Part shown: positions 1-8,837 of the stretch, in pieces
How positions within the stretch are numbered: position 1 is the first letter of the stretch
Layout: each line of letters opens with the position of its first letter
Assembly: GCA_963791885.1 (NCBI GenBank)
Contig: CAWBUL010000005.1
Coordinates: 1,240,001-1,304,000, forward strand
Length of the DNA: 64,000 nucleotides
Reading direction: 5' to 3'
Source: CAVSUZ01 sp963791885
Lineage (GTDB): Bacteria; Pseudomonadota; Alphaproteobacteria; Acetobacterales; Acetobacteraceae
The notes under the pieces: generated by a model
Databases searched by the model: none
The model's input: the letters and a program-made list of their open reading frames with translations, nothing else
What the model was told of the DNA's origin: nothing
Program-made: the position numbers and the translations under genes

Positions 1-840
1 ATCAAAACCCAGGTGTTTCCGTCGGGCCAGCTGTTCGCCGACCTGAACGTGGCCAAAGCCTTGGTGGAAGGGCAGGTGGAGATGGCCTGTCCGGGCGTTT
101 GGGTTCTGACCGGTGTTATCCCCGATTGCGACATGTTTCAGCTACCGATTTTCTATGGCCAGCCGATCGATGTCACGCGCCGGGCGACGGACGGAAAGGC
201 GGGCGCGCACATCAACCACCAGATCACTGACAAGCTGCGCACCCACGTTCTCGGCAAGTGGCTCGATCTGGGGTACCAGAACTGGTACAGCACCTCGAAG
301 CCGATCAATTCGCTGGCCGACATCAAGGGCATGAAGGTGCGCAGTCCCGGCGGTGCCGGGATTTCCTGGCGTATCCAGTTCTGGGGCGGCATCCCCAACA
401 CCACGGCCTGGCCGAACGTGCCGCTCGCGCTGTCGCAGGGCACCTTCGACGGCTTCGTCAGCACCGACGAAAGCTGCGCCTCGGCCAAGCTGTACGATTC
501 CGGCGTGAAGCACTCCTACGCCGACCACCAATATGTGGGCGAATACATCCCAATGGTGAGTCATACCTTCTGGGGTAAGCTGTCGCCCGACCAGCAGAAG
601 CTGATGGTCGATCTGTGGGAGCAGAATATCGGCGCCTACCGTCAGACCATGTTGCAGCGCCAGATCGACGCACGGAAAACCATGGAGCAGCATGGCGTGG
701 CGTTCGTCGATCCCTCGGCCAGTGAGGTGTCGGACGCGCGCAAGAAGATGATGGCGGCGCAGGACTCCCTGATCAAAGACGCGAAGCTGTCGCCGCAGAT
801 CGTCAAGCTGGCGAGCGAGGATATTGGCCAGGCCGCCTGA
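1..840 (+). CDS. dctP: TRAP transporter substrate-binding protein DctP (5' truncated by window)
   Basis: This is the periplasmic solute receptor of a tripartite ATP-independent (TRAP) carboxylate transporter. The frame is open from base 1, so the start and signal peptide lie outside the window and the GTG at 13 is internal (it encodes the Val of a VFPSGQL segment typical of DctP). A KGMKVRSPGG segment matches the region whose Arg binds the ligand carboxylate. About 279 residues are present; full proteins are usually 330-370. It overlaps dctQ by 17 bases and heads a dctPQM operon. The family assignment is firm; the substrate cannot be read from the sequence. Confidence 0.9.
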   Translation: MKTQVFPSGQLFADLNVAKALVEGQVEMACPGVWVLTGVIPDCDMFQLPIFYGQPIDVTRRATDGKAGAHINHQITDKLRTHVLGKWLDLGYQNWYSTSKPINSLADIKGMKVRSPGGAGISWRIQFWGGIPNTTAWPNVPLALSQGTFDGFVSTDESCASAKLYDSGVKHSYADHQYVGEYIPMVSHTFWGKLSPDQQKLMVDLWEQNIGAYRQTMLQRQIDARKTMEQHGVAFVDPSASEVSDARKKMMAAQDSLIKDAKLSPQIVKLASEDIGQAA

Positions 841-1393
841 CAGACCCAACTGGCTACTGCGCGCCTGGGATTGGATCGAGCAGACCCTGGTCGGTGTGCT
901 CGGTCTGGCCGCGCTGGTGACCGGCGTCGTCCAGGTTGTGGGTCGCTACTTCGCACCAGCGCACGCCATCACCTGGGCCGAGGAAGTCATCGTCTATCTG
1001 GCGATCTGGGCCATCATGATCGTCTCCAGCCAGTTGGTCCGGACCGATGGGCACGTGCGCCCCGACGTGGTGCTGCGTCTGGTTCCGCCGAGCGCGCAGC
1101 GGATCATGGAGATCTTCAACTGCGTGGTGGCGCTGATCTTCTGCGGCGGCATGGTGTGGTTCGGCTGGCAGATCGTGAATACCGCACTGCTGCTGGATGA
1201 GCGCAGCTCGACCGGCCTCGAGTTCCCGATGTGGATCTATTACGCGTCGCTGCCGACCGGCGGGGCGCTGATGTTCATCCGCTACGTGATGCGGCTGGTG
1301 CGCTACCTGTTCTTCTTCGATCCGGAGCGCATGACGGTCGGACACACGCTGCACGACATGCCGCTGGATATGACCATGCCGACAGGGGAGTAG
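824..1393 (+). CDS. dctQ: TRAP transporter small permease DctQ
   Basis: This is the small, four-helix membrane subunit of the TRAP transporter, 189 residues. The start is a TTG at 824 inside the 3' end of dctP, giving MARPPDRPNWLLRAWDWIEQ; the overlap implies translational coupling. Hydrophobic segments follow (around residues 20-45, 55-75, 95-115 and 130-150). Its position between dctP and dctM and its length are typical of DctQ. The exact start is less certain than the family, since TTG is a weak initiator. Confidence 0.88.
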   Translation: MARPPDRPNWLLRAWDWIEQTLVGVLGLAALVTGVVQVVGRYFAPAHAITWAEEVIVYLAIWAIMIVSSQLVRTDGHVRPDVVLRLVPPSAQRIMEIFNCVVALIFCGGMVWFGWQIVNTALLLDERSSTGLEFPMWIYYASLPTGGALMFIRYVMRLVRYLFFFDPERMTVGHTLHDMPLDMTMPTGE

Positions 1394-1397
1394 TCCC

Positions 1398-2678
1398 GTG
1401 CCGGCGGTCGGATTCTTCGGGCTTTTCTTCGGCCTGCTCGCGTCGGGCATGCCGATCTTCCTGGTGCTGGGCACCTGCGCGGCAGTGCTGTTCTACGTGT
1501 CCGGCGAGCCGATGGTCGGGGTGGCGCAGGTCATCATCGACCAGCTCAATTCGTCCACACTCATGGCGCTGCCACTGTTCGTCATGGCCGCGACGTTCAT
1601 GCGGCAGGGTGGCGTGGCGCGGGCGCTGGTGAACCTGACGGTGGCGTGGCTCGGCGGGATCCGCGGCTCGCTTGGTCTGGTCACGGTGGTGGCGTGCACG
1701 CTGTTCGCGGCCATCTGCGGATCCTCGGTGGCAACCGCCCTCGCGATGGGCACCATCCTGCTCCCGGAGATGCTCGCGAAAGGCTATCCGCGGCCGTTCG
1801 CGCTGGGTGTGATCGGTGCATCGGGCACGATCGGTATCGTGATCCCGCCATCGCTCGCACTGATCCTGTACGGCATCGTGGCGGAACAGTCGGTGCCTCG
1901 GCTGTTCCTTGCGGGCATCCTGCCCGGTTTGCTGCAGGCGACGGTCTTCTTCGCCTGGGTGTGGTGGTACGGGCATCGCTACAATCTGCCGAAGGAAGAC
2001 TGGATGCCGTGGAGCGAGCGCCTTCGGGTCAGCTTGCAAGCAGTACCGGCGCTCATCGTGCCTGCGGTGGTGCTAGTGGGAATCTACGGTGGCCTGATGA
2101 CGGTGACCGAGGCGGCCGCGGTGGCGGCGTTCGTCGCGCTGCTCGTCAGCCTGTTTTTCTACCGCGGTTTCCATTGGACCCGCACGCTGGGCGTCGTTGC
2201 GGACTCGCTGAAAAGCGCGGGCACCATCATGCTGATCGTCGCGACAGCGCTCGCGCTGGGGCACTGGATGACGGAGTCCGGCTTGCCGGCGAGGCTGGTG
2301 CAGTTCACGCTGGATCATCACCTGCGCACCTGGGAATTTCTGCTCGCCATCAACGTGCTGCTGCTGGTGCTGGGCTGCTTCCTGGAGGTAACGGCGACGT
2401 TGCTGCTAGTGCTGCCGATCCTGGCGCCGGCACTGAAGCCGCTGGGCGTCGATCCGGTGCATTTCTCTATCATCTTTACCCACAATATGGAGATCGGGCT
2501 GGTCCATCCGCCGGTCGGGCTGAACCTGTTCGTGCTGTCGACCATCTCCTCGGCGCCGGTGGGCGAAGTGATCCGCGGCATCTTCCCGTTCCTGATACTG
2601 CTGCTGATCGTGCTGGGCATCATCACCTACGTGCCGATACTGACGATGTGGCTGCCGTCCGTGGTTTACGGGTCGTAG
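1398..2678 (+). CDS. dctM: TRAP transporter large permease DctM
   Basis: This 426-residue, highly hydrophobic protein is the ion-coupled transport subunit of the TRAP system. It starts at a GTG four bases after the dctQ stop. It carries the DctM hallmarks: a glycine- and serine-rich re-entrant segment (around AAICGSSVATALAMGTILLP) and a GASGTIGIVIPPS segment, plus a second related region (GLVHPPVGLNLFVLS) in the C-terminal half. Together with dctP and dctQ it completes a TRAP transporter for an organic acid. Confidence 0.93.
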   Translation: MPAVGFFGLFFGLLASGMPIFLVLGTCAAVLFYVSGEPMVGVAQVIIDQLNSSTLMALPLFVMAATFMRQGGVARALVNLTVAWLGGIRGSLGLVTVVACTLFAAICGSSVATALAMGTILLPEMLAKGYPRPFALGVIGASGTIGIVIPPSLALILYGIVAEQSVPRLFLAGILPGLLQATVFFAWVWWYGHRYNLPKEDWMPWSERLRVSLQAVPALIVPAVVLVGIYGGLMTVTEAAAVAAFVALLVSLFFYRGFHWTRTLGVVADSLKSAGTIMLIVATALALGHWMTESGLPARLVQFTLDHHLRTWEFLLAINVLLLVLGCFLEVTATLLLVLPILAPALKPLGVDPVHFSIIFTHNMEIGLVHPPVGLNLFVLSTISSAPVGEVIRGIFPFLILLLIVLGIITYVPILTMWLPSVVYGS

Positions 2679-2681
2679 ATC

Positions 2682-3596
2682 ATGCCGTTGTGGGTGCCGG
2701 TCGCCATGACCGCGGCGTTGTTCCAGTGCTGGCGGACGGCGATGCAGCAGAAGCTGCGCGGTATGCTGTCGGTGAACGGCGCCGGTTTCGTACGTTTTCT
2801 ATACGGCGTGCCGCCAGTGCTGGTGTTCCTGCTCGTGGCGATGGCGACGTCCGGCGACGGTGTGCCGGCGCTGCGCTGGCCCATGGCTGTATACGCGGCT
2901 GCAGCCGGCGTGCTGCAGATCCTTGCTACCAATCTGCTGATTATGGCCTTTGGTTATCGCAACTTCGCGGTCGGCACGGCCTATGCCAAGACCGAAGCGG
3001 CACAGAGTGCGATCGTCGCGCTGATCGTGCTGGGCGAGGCGTTGCATCCGCTGGCATGGGTCGGGATCGCCGTCGGGCTGGCCGGCGTCATGACGCTGTC
3101 GCTGACCGGCCGGGGGCTGCGGCCGCGCGACATCGTAGCGGGCACGGTGCAACCGGGCGCGCTGTGCGGGTTGGGGGCGGGGTTCTGCTTCGCGTTCACG
3201 GCCGTCTTCATCAAGCTGGCGAGCGGCTTCGTGGAATCGCCCAGTGTCCTGGTGCGGGCGTTGTTCGTGCTGCTGGTGATGACGGTGCTCCAGAGCCTGA
3301 TGCAGGGCGGGTATATGTTCGTGCGCCAGCCGGCAGAGTTGCGGAAGACGCTGGTTGAGTGGCGTCGCGTATGCTGGGTGGGATTGCTGTCGGCCTGCGG
3401 CTCGGCGTGCTGGTTTACCGGATTTGCGATGACCGACGTGGCGCTGGTGCGCTCGGTTGGGCAGATCGAGGTGGTTTTCACGCTGGTGTTCGGGCGGTTC
3501 TATTTGAAGGAAAAGCTGCATCCGGCCGATGCTGCGGGGTTGGGCCTGGTGGTCCTGGGCGTGCTGCTGATCGTGGTCAGCAGCACGGGCGGGTAA
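2682..3596 (+). CDS. EamA/DMT-superfamily transporter
   Basis: A 304-residue inner-membrane protein with about ten hydrophobic segments in two related halves, the EamA (drug/metabolite transporter) layout. The second half ends with a motif-like stretch (VRSVGQIEVVFTLVFGRFYL) common at the end of EamA repeats. It begins three bases after dctM and reads in the same direction, so it is probably cotranscribed and may export a product of the imported acid. Its stop is one base from the stop of the convergent antiporter gene. The transported compound is unknown. Confidence 0.85.
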   Translation: MPLWVPVAMTAALFQCWRTAMQQKLRGMLSVNGAGFVRFLYGVPPVLVFLLVAMATSGDGVPALRWPMAVYAAAAGVLQILATNLLIMAFGYRNFAVGTAYAKTEAAQSAIVALIVLGEALHPLAWVGIAVGLAGVMTLSLTGRGLRPRDIVAGTVQPGALCGLGAGFCFAFTAVFIKLASGFVESPSVLVRALFVLLVMTVLQSLMQGGYMFVRQPAELRKTLVEWRRVCWVGLLSACGSACWFTGFAMTDVALVRSVGQIEVVFTLVFGRFYLKEKLHPADAAGLGLVVLGVLLIVVSSTGG

Positions 3597-3597
3597 A

Positions 3598-5202
3598 TTA
3601 CAGGTCCGGGCGGTCGCGCATTTGCTCCGCTGCGAGTTCCTGCAGGTCCAGGTCGTATTCGAGGGCCTGCAGCATCGTGTCGTCGATCTGGCCGGAACGG
3701 TGCAAACGAATCACCTCAGCTCGTCCGGCTGTGACTGCTGCCAGCACCACGGTGAAATGTGCGACGCGCTCACCGGCGAGGCTTGCTGCGTCCAGAAGCA
3801 GTCGCTCGGTCACGCGGACACGATACCTGTATTGCTCCAGCAGGCGCGGGTGGCGCAGCCCGCCATCGGCGTCGTGCGCGAGCGGTTCCACCGCCGCGAG
3901 TTGAGCAGCGGCAATGCGCGCGCGTGCCTGATACTCATTCAGGAAGTGCCCATCGCGTTCGTCGCCGGCGACGCCGAGCAGACGGATGAGCGGTTGCAGG
4001 GTGGTGCCCTGGAGCAAGACGGTCACCAGGATCACAGTAAAGGCGGCGACCAGGATAAGATCACGGCCGGGCATCGCCGCGGGGAGTGAAAGGGCGATAG
4101 CGAGCGTCACCACGCCGCGCATGCCGGCCCAGCTCATGACCACCGCGGCGGCGAAGCTGCGAGGCCGGGTGTCTCTGCCATGGAGGTGGTCGCGCACGGC
4201 GGTCAGCCGTTCGGCGGCGAGGATCCAGACGAAACGCGACACGATCACGGTGGCCACAGCGGCGAGGACTGGCGGGCCGAATTCGTGCATTACGTCCATT
4301 GTACTGCCGAGACGCGCGAGCACGCCGCGCAGCGACAGGCCGATCAGCACGAAGACGAGCGCCTCGAGCAGGTAAGTCAGGACCTGCCAGACGGCCATGG
4401 CGTAGCGACGGCCGCGTGCGGAGAACACCTCGTGCTGATACCAGCCGACGACCAGCCCGACGACAACTGCGGCAATGACGCTCGAAACGTGCAGTTGCTC
4501 GGCGCAGATATAGGCGGCCCAGGGCGTCAGCAGCGTCGTGGTGATGCCGATCTCCAGCTCTCGCCAACGCCGGAACAGCGCCACGGCCCGGATCGACAGA
4601 TAGCCGAAGACGGCGCCGACAACGATGCCGCCAGCTGCCAGGACGACGAATGTTCCCGCGGCCTCAGCGATGCTGAAGGTGCCGGTCAGGGCGGCGACGA
4701 CGGCGAAGCGATAGAGCACGATGCCGGTGGCGTCGTTGAGCAGGCTCTCGCCTTCCAGCAGGGCGAGGGTGCGGTGGGGAAGGCGGACGCGTTCGAGGAC
4801 GGCCTTGGCGGCGACTGCGTCGGGCGGTGAGACGACGGCGCCCAGCGCGAAGCAGGCGGCCCAGGGGAGGGATGGCGCGACCCAATGCACGGTGGCGCCG
4901 ACGGCAAGCGTGGTGAAGACGACGGCACCGATCGCCAGTTGCATGATGCCGGGCAGATTGCGGCGGAAGTCGCGTACGTCGGTGTAGTACGCGCTCGCGG
5001 TGAGCAGGGGCGGCAGGAAGAGGACGAGGACCAGCTCGGGGTTCAGGCTGACCTCCGGCATGCCGGGCACGAAGGTGAGGGCGCCGCCGCCGAGGATCAG
5101 CGCGGCTGCGGGCGGCAGACGCAGCCAGCGCGCGATGAGTTCCAGCAAAACCACTGCCAGGAGCAGCAGCAAGACGAGCTCGAAATTCGCGACGGGATCC
5201 AT
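3598..5202 (-). CDS. Na+/H+ antiporter, CPA1 family (NhaP/YjcE-like)
   Basis: A 534-residue protein with about 12 membrane segments and a cytoplasmic tail of about 130 residues. The CPA1 motifs are clear: an SPPDAVAAKAVLERV segment carrying the ion-binding Asp and an EGESLLNDATGIVLYRF segment with the ND motif. The family exchanges Na+ (or K+) for protons and helps hold cytoplasmic pH. It is a single-gene unit converging on the EamA gene, and its ATG is 26 bases from the end of the next minus-strand gene, so it may be cotranscribed with the two molybdopterin-related genes upstream. Confidence 0.9.
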   Translation of the reverse strand: MDPVANFELVLLLLLAVVLLELIARWLRLPPAAALILGGGALTFVPGMPEVSLNPELVLVLFLPPLLTASAYYTDVRDFRRNLPGIMQLAIGAVVFTTLAVGATVHWVAPSLPWAACFALGAVVSPPDAVAAKAVLERVRLPHRTLALLEGESLLNDATGIVLYRFAVVAALTGTFSIAEAAGTFVVLAAGGIVVGAVFGYLSIRAVALFRRWRELEIGITTTLLTPWAAYICAEQLHVSSVIAAVVVGLVVGWYQHEVFSARGRRYAMAVWQVLTYLLEALVFVLIGLSLRGVLARLGSTMDVMHEFGPPVLAAVATVIVSRFVWILAAERLTAVRDHLHGRDTRPRSFAAAVVMSWAGMRGVVTLAIALSLPAAMPGRDLILVAAFTVILVTVLLQGTTLQPLIRLLGVAGDERDGHFLNEYQARARIAAAQLAAVEPLAHDADGGLRHPRLLEQYRYRVRVTERLLLDAASLAGERVAHFTVVLAAVTAGRAEVIRLHRSGQIDDTMLQALEYDLDLQELAAEQMRDRPDL

Positions 5203-5231
5203 GCCCGTCCGGATATCGTCGCGGCGGGGGT

Positions 5232-5708
5232 TTAGCGAATCTCGATCCGCACCACGTTTTGGACGCTGCGCCCGCCGAATTTGTCACCCGGAACGACGAG
5301 GCGGAGGTCGTTCATTGGCTTGCCGTCCCGCTTATAGGCAAGCAGCAGGGGCTTGCCCTCGAAGTCGGGATCGATCTCGGCCAGGGCGAGGGCGCCGGTG
5401 TAGCCGTCGCTGCCGGTGACAATGATGACCTGGTGCAGCCGTTGGCGCGGATCGCTGTTCAGCGAGGCGGATTTCTGCAGAACGGACCAGAGAGTGGCGC
5501 CCGTGTAGGTGGCTTTCTTGGGTCCGTGGCTGGTCTGAAAGGCGATGGTGCTTTCGGTTGCGGGCAGTTGCTCGACCATTGTGGGGTCGATGCTGGCGGC
5601 GTGCTGGACGGATTCGATCAGGCTGACGTTTTGCGCCAGCGCCGCTGGTGAGGCAGCGGCGAGCAGCGCGGCGAAGACAGGAGATGCGAAGCGGGCGCGG
5701 AGCCTCAC
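5232..5708 (-). CDS. Secreted protein related to molybdopterin-dependent oxidoreductases
   Basis: A 158-residue exported protein: an N-terminal signal peptide (hydrophobic core FAALLAAASPAALAQ) followed by a compact domain with YTGATLWSVLQK, VTGSDGYTGALALAEIDP and LRLVVPGDKFGGRSVQNVVRIEI. These resemble the C-terminal part of the sulfite-oxidase/YedY fold, but the protein is much shorter and the cofactor-binding cysteine region is absent, so enzymatic activity is doubtful. It starts at a GTG that overlaps the stop of the Mop-domain gene (GTGA). The linkage to a Mop protein supports a molybdenum-related role, which remains inference. Confidence 0.7.
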   Translation of the reverse strand: MRLRARFASPVFAALLAAASPAALAQNVSLIESVQHAASIDPTMVEQLPATESTIAFQTSHGPKKATYTGATLWSVLQKSASLNSDPRQRLHQVIIVTGSDGYTGALALAEIDPDFEGKPLLLAYKRDGKPMNDLRLVVPGDKFGGRSVQNVVRIEIR

Positions 5709-5911
5709 TTCGCAACCATCACATCCGATGCCTTGATCACGGCCATCGCGTCATCGCCGGCTTTGAGGGCGAGGTCGTCGATGGCTTCGTTGGTGATGGA
5801 GGAGGTGATGATGACGCCATTGCCGATGTCGATACGGACATGGCCGGTGGTCTGGCCTTTCTGCACCGATACGATGCGGCCTTTGATCTGGTTGCGCGCG
5901 CTGAGTTTCAT
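5705..5911 (-). CDS. Mop-domain (TOBE) molybdate-binding protein
   Basis: A 68-residue stand-alone Mop/TOBE domain. The start is set at the ATG encoding MKLSARNQIKGRIVSVQKG, which is exactly where molbindins begin; the longer upstream open frame has no family resemblance. The rest (HVRIDIGNGVIITSSIT, DDLALKAGDDAMAVIKASDV) follows the Mop consensus, including the late SDVMVAK strand that ends in an anion-site-like segment. Such proteins form hexamers that bind molybdate or tungstate in the cytoplasm. It overlaps the next gene by four bases and is divergent from the ABC operon at 6057. Confidence 0.9.
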   Translation of the reverse strand: MKLSARNQIKGRIVSVQKGQTTGHVRIDIGNGVIITSSITNEAIDDLALKAGDDAMAVIKASDVMVAK

Positions 5912-6056
5912 CGGGACGGCACCATTTGTTGGGAGGGGCGCAGTACAGTCGGCCGGCCATATCGGGCAAATCACGCCGTCTCGCGGCCTTGCATCGTGGA
6001 TGGGGGGTGCCACAATCCCCTCGCGGGGCTGTCCGCCGGACACGAACAGAAACTCT

Positions 6057-6860
6057 ATGGCCGAAGTCGATATCAGGAGCGTCTCCAAATCCTTCCATCA
6101 TGGGCGGAGCAGCAAACAGATTCTCCGCGATATCAATCTGACCGTCCGTGACGGCGAGTTCGTCTCACTCGTAGGCCGTTCAGGTTGTGGAAAGACAACT
6201 CTGCTGCGAACGGTTGGTGGCTTTGTGGGTGCCGACAGCGGAACCGTTCTGGTGAACGGAAACGAGGTGCGGGCGCCCGGACCGGACCGTGGCATGCTGT
6301 TCCAGCATCCGATGCTGTTTCCCTGGATGACCGTTCTGGACAACACATTGTTTGGGCCGCGCGCCGAAGGCAGGTGCACGAAACAGACGAAACAGCGGGC
6401 GATCGAGCTCTTGCGGATGGTCGGGCTGGGTGGATTCGAACTGCACTACCCCAAGCAGCTTTCGGGTGGGATGATGCACAGGGCGGCATTTGCCCGCGTG
6501 ATGATAACCAACCCCAAGGTGTTGCTGATGGATGAGCCATTCGGCGCGCTGGATGCCCTCACGCGCGTTGGGATGCAGCAATTCCTGCTGGATTTGTGGG
6601 AGCGTCAGAAGTTCACCGTCATGCTGGTCACGCACGATGTGGAGGAAGCGGTCCTTTTGAGCGATCGCGTGGCGATCATGGCGGCGGGTCCTGGGGAGAT
6701 CGATGAAACGATCGACATCACTCTGCCTCGGCCGCGCACTTACGATCTGTCTGAGACGGCGGAGTTCGTGGCCCTGAAGCGCTACGTTCGTCATGCGGTG
6801 GAGCGCGCACGCAGTGGGTCGGCTGTCGTCGGCGCCCAAGCGACCTCTGTGGTTCATTAG
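6057..6860 (+). CDS. ABC transporter ATP-binding protein, nitrate/sulfonate/taurine type
   Basis: A 267-residue ATPase. The start is the ATG giving MAEVDIRSVSKSFHHG; the upstream open frame is unrelated. Walker A is GRSGCGKTT, the Q-loop region is MLFQHPMLFPWMTV, the signature is LSGGMMHRAAFAR, Walker B is VLLMDEPFGALD and the H-loop is THDVEEAV. The LFPWMTV and IDITLPRPR stretches are typical of the SsuB/TauB/NrtD family. It is the first gene of an operon with a permease three bases downstream, a binding protein and a PLP enzyme. The family is firm; the substrate is not known. Confidence 0.92.
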   Translation: MAEVDIRSVSKSFHHGRSSKQILRDINLTVRDGEFVSLVGRSGCGKTTLLRTVGGFVGADSGTVLVNGNEVRAPGPDRGMLFQHPMLFPWMTVLDNTLFGPRAEGRCTKQTKQRAIELLRMVGLGGFELHYPKQLSGGMMHRAAFARVMITNPKVLLMDEPFGALDALTRVGMQQFLLDLWERQKFTVMLVTHDVEEAVLLSDRVAIMAAGPGEIDETIDITLPRPRTYDLSETAEFVALKRYVRHAVERARSGSAVVGAQATSVVH

Positions 6861-6863
6861 CGG

Positions 6864-7742
6864 ATGGTTGATTCCTCGAGCGGATTTCAGGAGCTTTCTG
6901 CCGGGACACGGATTGAAGAGCCCTTGTCGGCCGGTGGCATCGAGGCGCCGGGACCGCCCCTTTTTCGTCGCTTCTCGGCGATCGATTGGACCCGGATGGG
7001 GATGGGCCTGATCGGCGTTGTTGGCATCATTGTCCTCTGGTGGATAGCGGCGCTCATTATCTCCGATAACGTGATCCTCCCGTCCCCATCTTTTACAGGA
7101 CGCACGTTATTTCATTACCTGGGCCAACCCTATCCGGCTCGCGGCGATACCCTGCTCGGGAACACGGCGGCGAGTTTGATGCGCATTCTTGCCGGATTTG
7201 CCTGGGGGGCGATCGCGGGAGTGATGCTGGGAGCGGTTATGGCGGCGGTTCGGCCGCTGCGGCTGATCATTGATCCGCTTATCGAGCTTGGCCGTCCTCT
7301 GCCGCCGCTGGCTTTTATCCCATTGCTGATTGTGTGGTTTGGCATCGGTGAGCTGCCAAAGCTTTTGCTGATCGGGATCGGGGTTATTCCCATCATGGTC
7401 GTGTCCGTCGTTGCTGCTCTGGACGCGGTACCTGAGGAATACGTTGAGGCAGCGATGTCTCTCGGGGCCTCCCGACGCTATGCGCTGCTGCACGTCCGCA
7501 TACGCGCCGCGCTGCCGGGCATCATCACTGGCCTGCGGCTGGCCATGGGAATCTCCTGGACCAGCATCGTTGCGGTGGAGATGATCGCTGCCACCAACGG
7601 GCTGGGTTACGTGATCCTGGAGGCGTCGAATTATCTGATCACGCCGCTGATTTTCTCGGGCATCGTCCTGATCGCGATTGTTGCCTTGATACTCGATGCG
7701 ATCCTGCGGGTGATCCAGCGGCTTGTGGCACCGATGGGATAG
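6864..7742 (+). CDS. ABC transporter permease, nitrate/sulfonate/taurine type
   Basis: A 292-residue inner-membrane permease of the SsuC/TauC family with about six hydrophobic segments after a polar N-terminus of some 45 residues. The cytoplasmic EAA-like loop is visible as EAAMSLGASRRYALLHVRIR followed by ALPGIITGLRLAMG. It starts three bases after the ATPase stop. Downstream is a single binding protein, so this operon builds a complete transporter with a homodimeric permease, unlike the two-permease system at 21172. Confidence 0.92.
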   Translation: MVDSSSGFQELSAGTRIEEPLSAGGIEAPGPPLFRRFSAIDWTRMGMGLIGVVGIIVLWWIAALIISDNVILPSPSFTGRTLFHYLGQPYPARGDTLLGNTAASLMRILAGFAWGAIAGVMLGAVMAAVRPLRLIIDPLIELGRPLPPLAFIPLLIVWFGIGELPKLLLIGIGVIPIMVVSVVAALDAVPEEYVEAAMSLGASRRYALLHVRIRAALPGIITGLRLAMGISWTSIVAVEMIAATNGLGYVILEASNYLITPLIFSGIVLIAIVALILDAILRVIQRLVAPMG

Positions 7743-7787
7743 AATGTAAGCTTTTCGTCCATTCAACGAACAACAGGGAGTATGATA

Positions 7788-8828
7788 ATGCGTGGGGGAT
7801 GGACCTCTCGGGTCTTCGGACTCACAGCTTGGGTTGCACTGACTGCTGCCGGGAGCGCGTCCGCGCAGACAGCGGAACCGACCATCTCCTGGGGATACTT
7901 CCAGGGCGGCGTGACTAGCCCGGGTGCCATCATTGGCAGCCAGCCTTCGCTGGAGCAGTCCATCCCGGCGCATATTAAATTCGTTCAGATCAATAGCGGT
8001 GTTGCCGCACTGGCTGCGATGCGCGCCGGATCGTTCGACGTTGTCGAGGGTGTCGGCAATCCGCCGGTGGTCAGCGCGCTCGCGGCCCGTACGCCGTTGA
8101 TGGTGGTGTTCGCCGAAAGCTATGACGGTGCCGGGCTGTATGTGAACACGAAGGTCATCCACCAGACCAGCGACCTGGCGGGGCAGAGCATCGGCGACCT
8201 GGTGGGATCGTCCGAAGACTATGAGCTGCAGGGATATCTGAAGAAAAACGGACTGATCGACAAGGTCAAAGTCGTTCCATTCGCATCCGATTCAGCCGCC
8301 GCCGCGGCATACCTGACGGGCAATCTCAATGCTGTTTACGTGGATTTTGGCGCAGGCGTTCCCCTGACGGAGAAGCCGGAGACCAAGATCTGGACCGACG
8401 CGGCCAAAATCGCGGAGATGGGATATCCTTCGCTGAACGTGCTGGTGGTTTCCCGCAAGCTGGCAAACGACAACAAACCGTTGGTGCAGAAGCTGGTTTG
8501 CGCGACGTCCGCCGCGAGCGACGATATGGTCGGCCCAGACCGGGCCAAATACTTTGCCTCGTCGGCGCCTTTGCTGGGCGTGCCCCCCGATGTCGCCGTG
8601 AAGGGATCGTCGGATTGGCCAGAACTGACGCTGAAGCAGCAGACACAATGGTTTGGCGAGCCCGGATCGGACGTTGCGAAATCTAAGATGGTTCAGGAAG
8701 CCTACATGCAAAGTGCAAAGTTTCTGCTCGACAGTGGAAAGGTAATGTCCGTTCCGTCGGAAGCGGACATTGCCGCCGCCGTGGATCCCGAGTTCGTCTA
8801 TGCTGCGCTCAAAGGCGCGTGCCAGTAG
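7788..8828 (+). CDS. ABC transporter substrate-binding protein, SsuA/TauA-like
   Basis: A 346-residue periplasmic binding protein with a signal peptide ending near SASAQ. Two in-frame ATGs exist, at 7782 and 7788. The GGGAG ribosome site at 7776-7780 is one base from the first but seven from the second, so the second is the better start. Segments such as SWGYFQGGVTSPGAIIG, AAMRAGSFDVVEGVGNPPVV and VHQTSDLAGQ-like text match the NMT1/SsuA-type fold. It follows the permease after 45 bases. Ligand unknown; the co-encoded PLP lyase suggests an amino-group-bearing compound, which is inference. Confidence 0.88.
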   Translation: MRGGWTSRVFGLTAWVALTAAGSASAQTAEPTISWGYFQGGVTSPGAIIGSQPSLEQSIPAHIKFVQINSGVAALAAMRAGSFDVVEGVGNPPVVSALAARTPLMVVFAESYDGAGLYVNTKVIHQTSDLAGQSIGDLVGSSEDYELQGYLKKNGLIDKVKVVPFASDSAAAAAYLTGNLNAVYVDFGAGVPLTEKPETKIWTDAAKIAEMGYPSLNVLVVSRKLANDNKPLVQKLVCATSAASDDMVGPDRAKYFASSAPLLGVPPDVAVKGSSDWPELTLKQQTQWFGEPGSDVAKSKMVQEAYMQSAKFLLDSGKVMSVPSEADIAAAVDPEFVYAALKGACQ

Positions 8829-8837
8829 CGGGATAGC

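Noticed and set aside
3359..5419. Many plus-strand frames opposite the antiporter gene
   Set aside because: They have shadow composition (Arg, Gln, Asp rich) and no ribosome sites, while the minus-strand antiporter is continuous with conserved motifs.
5912..6056. N-terminal extensions of the Mop protein and of the ABC ATPase across their divergent gap
   Set aside because: Both extensions lack family similarity, while the internal ATGs coincide with the family N-termini.
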